The notes under the pieces were generated by a model, which saw only the letters and a list, made by a program, of their open reading frames with translations, had not been told where the DNA came from and did not search any database. From positions 2,542,001-2,606,000 of the forward strand of contig NZ_CP151726.1 in the NCBI RefSeq assembly GCF_038443385.1: 64,000 nucleotides of DNA. The letters are read 5' to 3'. This DNA is from Stieleria varia (GTDB lineage Bacteria; Planctomycetota; Planctomycetia; Pirellulales; Pirellulaceae). Shown piece by piece: positions 35,824-43,780 of this stretch; position 1 is the stretch's first letter; each line of letters begins with the position of its first letter. The position numbers and the translations under genes were made by a program.

Positions 35824-35860
35824 AAAAAAAGGCCCCGATGCGGGGCAATGCATCGAGGCC
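35824..35860 (-). terminator. Intrinsic terminator of the Zn-ribbon/BON genes
   Basis: On the minus strand GGCCTCGATG, a 10-base loop, CATCGGGGCC and then seven T residues (35830-35824): a textbook rho-independent terminator downstream of the gene at 35997-36284. A second small hairpin (GATGTGGGGCAAACACCACATC, 35869-35890) lies between it and the gene. Confidence 0.8.
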
Positions 35861-35996
35861 CAAGGACGCGATGTGGGGCAAACACCACATCCTATAGTCG
35901 ACCATTTCTATCAGCGTGAAAAGGAATTGCGATTAGGAGGAGAACACGATACGAGCGTTCGTTGAATCGTTTTTTGTTGCAAACATTTTTGGCAAA

Positions 35997-36284
35997 CTAC
36001 GGACCGTTTTCTGCAATCAAGCGGCCTGCGGCGACGCCGACGCCGGTTTGCCGCACTGCATCACGACACAACGGCTTCATTCGGCTGTATTCACCTTGAT
36101 CACGCTGATCGCTTTCCCGCCAGCGATTGGTCGATAGTCGACTCACGTTTGTTACTGGTACGTCACGTGCCTGGAAGGACGCGGCACAATGAGAGCAACG
36201 AACGATGGTGCCTAGAAAACCGATGTGGGTGAGCATGCGACGATCACAGGAAGGACAAGTGGTTGTGAAACGCACGACGTTCAT
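35997..36284 (-). CDS. Small zinc-ribbon protein
   Basis: A 95-residue protein with CPSC (10-13) and CSHC (30-33), a two-knuckle zinc ribbon in the first 40 residues, then a basic tail of no known fold. Its ATG overlaps the stop of the upstream BON gene (ATGA, 36281-36284), so the two are translationally coupled. It could bind DNA or RNA, but only zinc binding is suggested by the sequence. Confidence 0.7.
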   Translation of the reverse strand: MNVVRFTTTCPSCDRRMLTHIGFLGTIVRCSHCAASFQARDVPVTNVSRLSTNRWRESDQRDQGEYSRMKPLCRDAVRQTGVGVAAGRLIAENGP

Positions 36285-36601
36285 GAGACCGTCTCCTGCT
36301 GTTTGGAATCGTGTGCAGCGAATACTTCAATGCGATTCTCGATGACATTGACGCCCTCTATACCGCGTGCGATTTCCTGGGCGACTTGTTTCAGAAAGTA
36401 TGACGGAACCCGTCCGCTCAGCACGCATCGATTCGAGTCGCACGAACAATCAATGCGTAGCAGCGGGCGGCGGCCGCTCAGAGCCAATTGTTCCCGTAGA
36501 GCGTCTTCGACGGACTGCCGGTCGTTTGATCGGGTTTTGGTTGATCGGGTTTTGGTGTCAGATTCGCCGGAGGGACACGGAGGCGATGCGAGCGTGGTCA
36601 T
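36281..36601 (-). CDS. BON-domain protein
   Basis: A 106-residue protein. The first 30 residues are polar and contain a direct repeat (TKTRS twice, encoded by a 15-bp duplication GGTTTTGGTTGATC-like at 36533-36560). Residues 30-95 form a BON domain (VEDALREQL...LSGRVPSYFLKQVAQEIARGIEGVNVIENRIEV), a small alpha/beta fold thought to bind phospholipid or ligands. There is no signal peptide, so it is probably cytoplasmic. Coupled to the zinc-ribbon gene downstream. Confidence 0.75.
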   Translation of the reverse strand: MTTLASPPCPSGESDTKTRSTKTRSNDRQSVEDALREQLALSGRRPLLRIDCSCDSNRCVLSGRVPSYFLKQVAQEIARGIEGVNVIENRIEVFAAHDSKQQETVS

Positions 36602-36684
36602 TGCGATCGTTCCTAAGTGTGGTCTTCATTTCCCAATGGAATCGCAAGAGGAAACCATGCAGAGATGAACGCTAGGAATTCAGC

Positions 36685-36912
36685 CTAGAGGAGATGGGGA
36701 GCGAAAAACATCCACAGGGCCGCGGCAAGCATGACGCCCGCCAAGAAACCTCGAACGTTTGAAACTGGGAACAGCGGAAGCAAACCGTGTGCCCTAGCCT
36801 GAGATTTCCAGAATGATTTTCCGAGGTTTCGAATTGCAGTTAATCGCTGGGCTGGAACTCGCCCAAGCCACGCAGTTGTAGCAGCGCAATACCTTTTTCC
36901 GGCACGCTAGGT
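36685..36912 (-). pseudogene. Possible membrane-protein remnant without a start
   Basis: Open on the minus strand from a TAG at about 36912 to the TAG at 36685. The translation looks natural (VPAQRLTAIRNLGKSFWK..., then FLAGVMLAAALWMFFAPHLL, a good membrane helix at the very end), but there is no ATG, GTG or TTG at a sensible place. It may be the 3' end of a lost gene. The rest of 36602-37077 has no gene. Confidence 0.3.
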
Positions 36913-36927
36913 GCTCCAAATCTCTTC

Positions 36928-36985
36928 CTAACCCGACGCGTGAGTGAGGGATTTACTCAGTATCCCTCGCTCACGCGTCGGGTTA
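36928..36985. repeat. AACCCGACGCGTGAG palindrome
   Basis: TAACCCGACGCGTGAGTGAG (from 36929) and CTCGCTCACGCGTCGGGTTA (to 36985) form a 24-bp stem with one mismatch and a short loop. Half-copies (CCTAACCCGACGCGTCA) occur at 41273 and 41321. Confidence 0.8.
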
Positions 36986-37077
36986 TGAATAATTCGGGTT
37001 AGGTGCAAATGATGTGTGGCAGTACTGATTCTTGCACCTGATCTGCTCGAAATTACCGGCTCGACCATCTTCATCGC

Positions 37078-39024
37078 ATGAACATGACTTCTAGCATCGC
37101 ACATCAATTGATTGACAACCATTTGATCTCGGGCACCTTGCAGCCCGAGGCAGAGATTGCTCTACGGATCGATCAAACTCTGACACAGGACGCGACCGGA
37201 ACGCTGGTCATGCTGGAACTGGAATCGATGAATCTGGAGCGTGCGAGGACCGAAGTCTCGGTCCAATATGTTGACCACAACCTGTTGCAAGAGGATCACA
37301 AGAACCCTGACGACCATCTTTTCCTGGAGAGTGCTGCTCGACGATTCGGATTGTGGTTCAGTCGCCCCGGAAATGGCGTTTCGCATCCACTGCATCAAGA
37401 GCGTTTCGGCAGGCCTGGGGCAACGCTATTGGGTTCAGACTCGCACACCTGCGCCGCCGGAGCGATTGGAATGTTGGCGATGGGTGCAGGCGGCCTGGAG
37501 GTCGCGATGGCAATCGCGGGTGAACCGTTCTACGTCAAAATGCCGAAAGTTTGGAATGTCCGTTTGGAAGGCAAATTGCCCGATTGGGTCAGTGCGAAAG
37601 ACGTGATCTTGGAAATGTTGCGGCGGCATGGTGTCAAAGGAGGCGTGGGCTGGATTCTGGAGTACAGCGGCGACGGACTGAGCGGGCTTTCAACAATGGA
37701 TCGACATGTGATTGCCAACATGGGCGCGGAACTGGGGGCGACCGCGAGCGTGTTTCCCTCGGACGACGTCACGAGGCAGTTCCTGAAATCGCAAGGCCGT
37801 GAACACGATTGGCAAGCGTTCAGTGCCGGGCCGAACGCTCAGTATGACCGCGAAGAAGTCATCGAGTTGAACAAGCTGGAGCCGTTGATGGCCTTGCCGA
37901 CCAGTCCCGGCAACGTCGTTCCCGTGCGCGAGGTCGCTGGCCAGCCGATCTATCAAGCCTACATAGGCTCCAGTGCCAATCCCGGCTATCGAGACTTTGC
38001 GATCATTGCGGAGATGGTAAAGGGGCGTCGCGTCGCCGACGGGGTCTCGCTGGACATCAATCCGACATCGAGGCAAATCCTGCAAGACCTTGCCCGCGAT
38101 GGCCATCTGCTGACGCTTCTGAAAGCCGGCGCGAGGCTTCACCAAGCGGGGTGCAACGGTTGCATCGGAATGGGGCAGGCGCCGGCGACCGGTCGCATCA
38201 GCTTGCGCACCGTGCCACGTAACTTTCCCGGACGCAGCGGCACTCGAGAAGATGCCGTGCATCTGTGCAGCCCCGAAACCGCCGCCGCATCCGCGCTTGC
38301 CGGCAAAATCGTCGACCCTCGCGATACGGAACAACCCTATCCGCAAATCCGAGAACCTCGGTCGCCGATCGTTGATACGCAACCGTTCTCTGCCCCGCCG
38401 AGTTCTGCACGTGGGTGCCAACCGCCATTGATAAAGGGTCCCAATGTCGTTTCGTTGCCGGAATCGCAACCGCTGGCGGATCGATTGGATCTGAAAGTCT
38501 TACTGACCGTCGGTGACAACGTGTCCACCGACGAGATCATGCCGGCCGGCGCTCGCGTGCTGCCGTTCCGCAGCAACGTTCCTCGCATCGCGGATTTTGT
38601 TTACGCCGACGTGGACTCAACCTACGTCGAGCGAGCAAAGAAGTATGACGGCGGACACGCAATCATCGGTGGAGCCAACTACGGGCAAGGTTCCAGCCGA
38701 GAACACGCTGCGATCGCTCCTCAATACCTTGGTCTGCGATCAGTGATCGCCACCAGTTTCGCCCGCATTCACTGGCAAAACCTGATCAACTTTGGCATTC
38801 TGCCTTTGACGATCGAAAACCCATCCGAGCAAATATCACAAGGCGACCAATTGCTCATCGAACACCCCGCCCAACAGATTCGTTCGGGCAGAGAAGTGAT
38901 CATCGCGAACACGACTCGCTCGATCAACATCGTCGCCCGGCACACGATGTCGCTACGCCAACAAGAAGTACTGGTCGCCGGAGGACTGATCCCATGGATG
39001 CGTGCGCGAAATGAGTTCGAATAG
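37078..39024 (+). CDS. Aconitate hydratase, small single-chain type
   Basis: A 648-residue aconitase that interconverts citrate and isocitrate in the TCA cycle. It matches the short 'Aquifex-type' branch in length and order: GSDSHTCAAG (near 120) supplies the first cluster cysteine, GCNGCIGMG (near 358) supplies the other two, and after a linker (about 420-470) the swivel domain carries DNVSTDEIMPAG, GGANYGQGSSREHAA and ARIHWQNLINFGILPL. It should bind a 4Fe-4S cluster. Single gene; a MITE lies 88 bp downstream. The first ATG (37078) is used; 37084 is equally possible. Confidence 0.92.
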   Translation: MNMTSSIAHQLIDNHLISGTLQPEAEIALRIDQTLTQDATGTLVMLELESMNLERARTEVSVQYVDHNLLQEDHKNPDDHLFLESAARRFGLWFSRPGNGVSHPLHQERFGRPGATLLGSDSHTCAAGAIGMLAMGAGGLEVAMAIAGEPFYVKMPKVWNVRLEGKLPDWVSAKDVILEMLRRHGVKGGVGWILEYSGDGLSGLSTMDRHVIANMGAELGATASVFPSDDVTRQFLKSQGREHDWQAFSAGPNAQYDREEVIELNKLEPLMALPTSPGNVVPVREVAGQPIYQAYIGSSANPGYRDFAIIAEMVKGRRVADGVSLDINPTSRQILQDLARDGHLLTLLKAGARLHQAGCNGCIGMGQAPATGRISLRTVPRNFPGRSGTREDAVHLCSPETAAASALAGKIVDPRDTEQPYPQIREPRSPIVDTQPFSAPPSSARGCQPPLIKGPNVVSLPESQPLADRLDLKVLLTVGDNVSTDEIMPAGARVLPFRSNVPRIADFVYADVDSTYVERAKKYDGGHAIIGGANYGQGSSREHAAIAPQYLGLRSVIATSFARIHWQNLINFGILPLTIENPSEQISQGDQLLIEHPAQQIRSGREVIIANTTRSINIVARHTMSLRQQEVLVAGGLIPWMRARNEFE

Positions 39025-39112
39025 CTCAACGTCGAGGATCTGCCAAATGGCGTGATTTGACGTGAAAGCGTTTCTTGTGTGCCTTGGGCACGTCGTTTGC
39101 TCGTTCGTGGTC

Positions 39113-39295
39113 CTAGCCCGGATGATTCATCAGCCGGCACGCGATAGCGTCCGGTTCCCGATTACAGGCGTGAGAACCGGACGCTATCGCGTGGCGGCTG
39201 ATAGGCGCAGCCCGTTTTCGTGGCAATCCGCGTAAGCCGTTTCGTGCAAACGTATTGCGAAGACTGTAGGGAGTCGCGTGAATAGTCCGGGCTAG
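39113..39295 (-). mobile_element. MITE-like element, copy 4 of 4
   Basis: Starts CTAGCCCGGATGATTCATCA and ends TGAATAGTCCGGGCTAG. The hairpin CACGCGATAGCGTCCGGTTC (39138-39157) pairs with GAACCGGACGCTATCGCGTG (39173-39192). Inverted relative to copies 2 and 3. Confidence 0.88.
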
Positions 39296-39354
39296 GACCG
39301 CGGACAAAACGCAACGGCTAACCGAACACTCAATTCAATTCACCAGGGAGTATT

Positions 39355-39993
39355 ATGATGATCTTACGACAAATCTTTGGCTTGGCTCTGGCCGCACTGG
39401 TTGTTGGTGGTCTTGCCGGTTGCGACCGAGCAGCCGATCAAGTCTCCACCACGGCCAATGCCCCTTCACCCGAGACCGCCACAACCGACATTCCTGCAAC
39501 CGATACTCCTGCAGCCGACACAGTGTCTGACGACAACGCGATGGAGAGTGTTGCGAAAGCCAAGTGCGAACTAGTATCGGTCGGCGAGAGCGGAGTGGAG
39601 GGACAGGTCGAATTCAGCCAGCAAGGCGAGATGGTGACCGTCACCGGCAAAGTGACAGGGCTCAGTCCCGGCAAGCATGGATTCCATGTCCATGAGAAGG
39701 GAGATTTGTCCGACAAAGAGACAGGCAAATCAACGGGCGGCCATTACAACCCCACCGACCAGCCTCACGGAAAGATGACAGATGAAAAGCGTCACGTCGG
39801 CGATCTGGGCAACATCGAAGCCGATGCGGATGGCGTTGCGATGATCGACATCAAGGACTCTGTGATCTCGTTGACGGGTGATCATTCCATCATCGGTCGT
39901 TCGATTGTCATCCACGCCGATGCAGACCAGTTCACGCAACCCACTGGCGATGCGGGAGCTCGTGTTGCATTCGGCGCCATTGAAAAGCAGTGA
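39355..39993 (+). CDS. Cu/Zn superoxide dismutase-like lipoprotein lacking the disulfide
   Basis: A 212-residue lipoprotein (lipobox LAGC, Cys23) with a low-complexity Thr/Pro/Ala linker (30-62) and a SodC-type beta-barrel from about 68. Metal-ligand positions are kept: HGFHVHE (two copper histidines), GGHYNP, and RSIVIHADADQF (last copper histidine). The active-site arginine is kept in GARVAFGAI. Both cysteines of the usual intrasubunit disulfide are missing: the Cys in the HE.GD...C loop is absent and the RVACG cysteine is Phe. Ribosome-binding site AGGGAG lies 5 bases upstream. It overlaps the next gene. Confidence 0.85.
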   Translation: MMILRQIFGLALAALVVGGLAGCDRAADQVSTTANAPSPETATTDIPATDTPAADTVSDDNAMESVAKAKCELVSVGESGVEGQVEFSQQGEMVTVTGKVTGLSPGKHGFHVHEKGDLSDKETGKSTGGHYNPTDQPHGKMTDEKRHVGDLGNIEADADGVAMIDIKDSVISLTGDHSIIGRSIVIHADADQFTQPTGDAGARVAFGAIEKQ

Positions 39994-41192
39994 ACTCATT
40001 GCTAATCGAAATCGGGATCGTCATCGCTGGCAAATTGGACACGATCGACCGTCAATCACTCCGTGGCGCGGTCGATTGGCTGTCCAATAGGCTCTCGAAA
40101 ACACACGCCGACTCTGGACTCCGTTTCTGTTTCTCCGAAGTAGATCGCCCCGAGATGTTGGCGGGCGCGTTGAGTGAACCGAGTGTTTTGTTACGACAAG
40201 CTCAAGAAGAACGCGACCGCAAGCACTGGGATTTCGTGCTGGTCGTAACGGCTTCCGAGTTGACCGCAAAATACTCGTCCGCATCTTGCTTTGCCGCACT
40301 CAGTCGCCCGTTCGACGCCGCGGTATTGTCCACATCGTTGATCGATCCCAAAGCCGAAGGGGCGAATGTCGACGAAGCCCGGCGTGTCGACATGATATCG
40401 GGACGACTGGGACGATTGATGATGCACGCGATCGGTCATTTGTCTGGTTTAGGAAGTGTCAGCGAGCCAGACAATATCATGCATCGACCGTCAACGGCAC
40501 TGGATATCGATCGCATGGACCAGCTCGACGAATCACAGCGTCAACGGCAGGAGGAGGCGCTCATTGAGATGGCGGACCCTCGATTGGAAGAATCTTCGGC
40601 GAACATGATCGGCCGTTGGTGGTTTGTCCCTCAGGCTGCTTGGATCAATCGTCGTGAAATCCTCCAAGCAGTGTGGGCCGCACGCCCTTGGCAGTTCACT
40701 CGCCGTCTATCCGGCTTGACGATCGCATCGGTATCAACGCTGTTGATCTTGATGATGACCGCCGAAGCATGGGATCTAGCGATCTCTCAAACTCCGCTTG
40801 CCAATCTGCAACTGGCAATCTTGGTAATGACCGGTGCCACCGTTTTTGTTGCTCTGCGACAACAACTACTCATTCGTCGCAGTAGCGGACGCAGTGAACA
40901 GAATGTTGTGACCGTCGCCTCGGCATTGCTGATTGTGCTGCTGGGATTGGCCACGACATGGGTCACCCTGTTAGCCCTCGCCATGCTCATCGCATCGCTG
41001 CTGTTCTCCTCGCAGTTGATCGCTAACTGGGCGGGGGCCGCCGACTTGTCCGCCGCGCAAATCGGGTGGGGTTGTCGAATCGCAATGAGCAGCTTCAGCA
41101 GCTCACTGGGTCTGTTGATCGGCGCACTCGGAGCGAGTTTTGAATCCCAACATCACTTTCAGCACGTGATCTTTGTCGACGAAGAGTTGTAA
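39990..41192 (+). CDS. Membrane protein with degenerate metzincin motif
   Basis: A 400-residue protein beginning at GTG 39990, overlapping the sodC-like stop by four bases (GTGA), so coupled to it. Residues 1-170 are soluble and end with HAIGHLSGLGS (146-156) and DNIMHRP (161-167). This mirrors the metzincin zinc site HExxHxxGxxH plus Met-turn, but the catalytic Glu is Ala147 and the third His is Ser156. From about 235 there are four to five membrane helices (e.g. SVSTLLILMMTAEAW, VVTVASALLIVLLGLATTWVTLLALAMLIASLLF). I infer a former protease fold kept for binding or structure. No family name is recalled. Confidence 0.75.
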   Translation: MNSLLIEIGIVIAGKLDTIDRQSLRGAVDWLSNRLSKTHADSGLRFCFSEVDRPEMLAGALSEPSVLLRQAQEERDRKHWDFVLVVTASELTAKYSSASCFAALSRPFDAAVLSTSLIDPKAEGANVDEARRVDMISGRLGRLMMHAIGHLSGLGSVSEPDNIMHRPSTALDIDRMDQLDESQRQRQEEALIEMADPRLEESSANMIGRWWFVPQAAWINRREILQAVWAARPWQFTRRLSGLTIASVSTLLILMMTAEAWDLAISQTPLANLQLAILVMTGATVFVALRQQLLIRRSSGRSEQNVVTVASALLIVLLGLATTWVTLLALAMLIASLLFSSQLIANWAGAADLSAAQIGWGCRIAMSSFSSSLGLLIGALGASFESQHHFQHVIFVDEEL

Positions 41193-41202
41193 CAGCGTCA
41201 TC

Positions 41203-41408
41203 GTAATGGGATTCGCCAGAATTCCATCTCGCTAATGCCGCGGGAACGAACCAATGTGGCATTGAAAGATTTTCCTAACCCGACGCGTCAGCGAGGGATA
41301 ACGGCATTGAAAGACTTTCCTAACCCGACGCGTCATGATGATTGCCGTAGTGGATTTCGTCAGAAATCCTCTGCGATAGCTGGGGAATTCTGGCGAATCC
41401 CTTTGCCA
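41203..41408. repeat. Cluster of dispersed palindromes
   Basis: CGTAATGGGATTCGCCAGAA (41202 onwards), two CCTAACCCGACGCGTCA half-sites (41273, 41321), GTAGTGGATTTCGTCAGAAA (41347) and GGAATTCTGGCGAATCCC (41385-41402). Two separate repeat families are nested in the gap between convergent genes. Confidence 0.75.
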
Positions 41409-41422
41409 AAAATGATGGTGAA

Positions 41423-41791
41423 TCAATGGTCGTTGGCACCTTTTTGAGTGGCCCGATCGATTTGCCAAACCAACGGTGGGTGTGACGCGTGATTGGGGAT
41501 CAACGCGATCATCAACAGGAAAAGTCCAACGACGATGTGATTCTGGTGGATGGGCGAAGGGGGCAATACGGCGAAACGCCCCCAAATGATCAGCCCGACG
41601 GCAACCAACAAACTCAGCAAGTGTGCGTGCCTGGTTGGTTTCCAATAGGACAATCCTGCAAGAATGCAAATCAAAAGTGCAATTCCAAGATCGCTCCACA
41701 GCAAAACCATGTTCGACTGAACATCAAAGATGAACGGGCTGGCGGCGAGCCAAACCGCCGTCATGATTTCAACAACACGTCCCCACATCAT
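41423..41791 (-). CDS. SPW-repeat membrane protein
   Basis: A 122-residue protein with four membrane helices in two SPW-type pairs (VVEIMTAVWLAASPFIF near 6; WGRFAVLPPSPIH and VVGLFLLMIALIP later). Its ATG overlaps the VKOR stop by four bases (ATGA, 41788-41791), so it is the third gene of an operon with the epimerase and VKOR. It corresponds to the SPW part of the fused protein at 32240-33796. Confidence 0.82.
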   Translation of the reverse strand: MMWGRVVEIMTAVWLAASPFIFDVQSNMVLLWSDLGIALLICILAGLSYWKPTRHAHLLSLLVAVGLIIWGRFAVLPPSPIHQNHIVVGLFLLMIALIPNHASHPPLVWQIDRATQKGANDH

Positions 41792-42420
41792 GACACCTCA
41801 CGTGAGAGAAGCTGTTCAGCGGCTTGATCCAGTTCATCACTGCGGTATCCCCAGAATGCATTCCACAGGATTCGCATGCTGTGATGATTCTGCCACACGA
41901 TCCGCAGATAGGCGAGCGACACTCGCACCTCATCCCATGCCCAGTAGACGAGGATCAAGGAGATTGCAGCCGTCACCAAACACAGAAAGCACCAGTCTCC
42001 CACGATGAAAGCTTGGCACAGCACGAGAATGACGCTGACGATGCCGAGTGGAATCACGTCGATTCCGAACAGGATCACCAGCCATGGACGATACTGCCAG
42101 CGCCGAGTCGAACCTGCGAATCCGAGAATGGCATCGCCCAAGTAGGCGATCACACCGAGCGCCGCGTCGTGAATCCCCAACAATCCAAACATCGATTGAG
42201 CGGTGTCCGATTTCAAGACTTCGTTGCTGCCGTTACCAAACACCGGATCCCAAGTGCTCTGAATGAACCCCCACTGATAGAGCGAGAGGTGGGCAGAGAT
42301 CGCAGCGGCGACGAACGCGAGCAGGCAGATCGGAATTCGCTGAGACCAAGCGGACGGATTGTGTTTGTACGGCGGAACCGAGCGATTCAGGTCATCGACG
42401 GGAAGTGCATCAGTTGCCAT
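41788..42420 (-). CDS. Vitamin K epoxide reductase-like membrane protein
   Basis: A 210-residue protein with about five membrane helices. The redox pair is in GDWCFLC (Cys144, Cys147). The segment LYQWGFIQSTWDPVFGNGS (48-66) matches the QLGYIDYVWDPFFG segment of the fused protein at 32240-33796. The second Cys pair of classical VKORs is not visible. It overlaps the epimerase stop by 11 bases and is coupled to the SPW gene after it. Confidence 0.85.
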   Translation of the reverse strand: MATDALPVDDLNRSVPPYKHNPSAWSQRIPICLLAFVAAAISAHLSLYQWGFIQSTWDPVFGNGSNEVLKSDTAQSMFGLLGIHDAALGVIAYLGDAILGFAGSTRRWQYRPWLVILFGIDVIPLGIVSVILVLCQAFIVGDWCFLCLVTAAISLILVYWAWDEVRVSLAYLRIVWQNHHSMRILWNAFWGYRSDELDQAAEQLLSREVS

Positions 42421-43480
42421 GGGGATAAACCAATCCGTTTTTCTGGTACCACGCTTTGGGATCGGATTTCAACAAGTCGGTCATCGCTGCGATGCTGTCG
42501 GCGAGCGAGTGCTGCGGTTTCCAGCCCAACAATTCCCGTGCCCGCGAGACGTCCAGTGCGTAATGATCATCCGCCATGTTGACCATGTATGGTTTGATAA
42601 AGGCATCTCCGCCTTGGACGAAATCGGTCACGGCCGCCCCGACTTTGGCGATCGGTTTGGGAACATACATCGTTGCCCATTCTTTGTCGTGCAACTGTTG
42701 GCCGATCAGATTTTGCAAGCTTTCATAGCTGGGGGGGTCTGCCTCACCGATCAAGATGGCTGTTTTCGGCTCGATCTGTTGGCGTCGTTCGACCGTTCGT
42801 ACAATCGCATCGATCGCGTCATCCAGGTGCACGGCGGACTGGCCGGTATCGGTATCGCCTGGAAAGAAGTGCCCCTGGAAATCTTTCTCGTAGATGCGTT
42901 TGAGCTGCTGAACGATCGTCGGCTGTCGTCCATAGTCTGTGTAGATGCCAGCGATCCGGAGAAACACGGATCGCACACCGGGATGCCCGTCGCGAATCAA
43001 TCGCTCTGTCTCTATTTTACTCGCCGGATAGGGCCACTTCGCCTCCAGGGGATCGTCTTCGCGGATGTGCTCACCGACTTCGCAGGGCTCATGAACTAGC
43101 ATGGTGCTGGTAAAAATGAACTGATCCAGTTCAAAGTCTTCCAGTTCATTGAGCAGGCGATCGGTGCCATTGATAGTGACCTTTTCGTAGAGGTCGTTGT
43201 CCTCGCCAGAAAAGTCATAGAACGCGGCCATGTGTACCACGCTGGCCAATCGTCCACCGGTCATCGAGTGCACCTTTTGCATCGCGTGTCGGACCGAAAC
43301 CGAATCGCTGATATCACATTCGATATCGCGAATGTTTGCATGATCCTTCGGTGGTTCGGGCAAACCGACACGGTCGAAACCGAAAACGTAGTAGCCGGCA
43401 TCGGCCAGCCGCTGGCAAACGGGGCGGCCGAGCAAACCAGAACTACCGGTCACGATCACGGCGGGAGATTGGATGGACAT
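42410..43480 (-). CDS. NAD-dependent epimerase/dehydratase (SDR) family protein
   Basis: A 356-residue extended short-chain dehydrogenase. VTGSSGLLGRP (near 9) is the nucleotide-binding loop; the catalytic set is probably Ser/Thr in FTSTMLVHEP (near 135) with YPASKIETE (near 162) as the YxxxK. It probably acts on a sugar nucleotide or related polyol. The start at 43480 (MSIQSPAV) is chosen because the Rossmann strand follows at once; the upstream open frame is unlike protein. First gene of the operon with VKOR and SPW. Confidence 0.87.
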   Translation of the reverse strand: MSIQSPAVIVTGSSGLLGRPVCQRLADAGYYVFGFDRVGLPEPPKDHANIRDIECDISDSVSVRHAMQKVHSMTGGRLASVVHMAAFYDFSGEDNDLYEKVTINGTDRLLNELEDFELDQFIFTSTMLVHEPCEVGEHIREDDPLEAKWPYPASKIETERLIRDGHPGVRSVFLRIAGIYTDYGRQPTIVQQLKRIYEKDFQGHFFPGDTDTGQSAVHLDDAIDAIVRTVERRQQIEPKTAILIGEADPPSYESLQNLIGQQLHDKEWATMYVPKPIAKVGAAVTDFVQGGDAFIKPYMVNMADDHYALDVSRARELLGWKPQHSLADSIAAMTDLLKSDPKAWYQKNGLVYPHGN

Positions 43481-43780
43481 GTTGCTATCAGAATGAGTTC
43501 TTGGAGGGGTGTCTTTTGGAACGATGATCGTTCTTGAACTTCCAATTCGGCAAATCTCGTGCCATGAGGGGGATTCGGTATACGACGCCTGCTGTCGATC
43601 GAAAGGGGTGCTGTTTGCACGATCGGCAATCATCTCGATCGCTAGCCCACCAAGCATTCGGCAGATGCCACCGGTGCGGGGTTGCTGATCTGGCCCTACA
43701 ATGCGTGGCCAAGCCGGTCAGCGATTTTTTTTGCGTCGTGATCGGTCGGTCGTCAGCTTTCCACCACGCGAGAAGATGCC

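Noticed and set aside
35869-35890. GATGTGGGGCAAACACCACATC hairpin considered as a second terminator
   Set aside because: No T-run follows on the minus strand; the adjacent 35824-35860 hairpin fits better.
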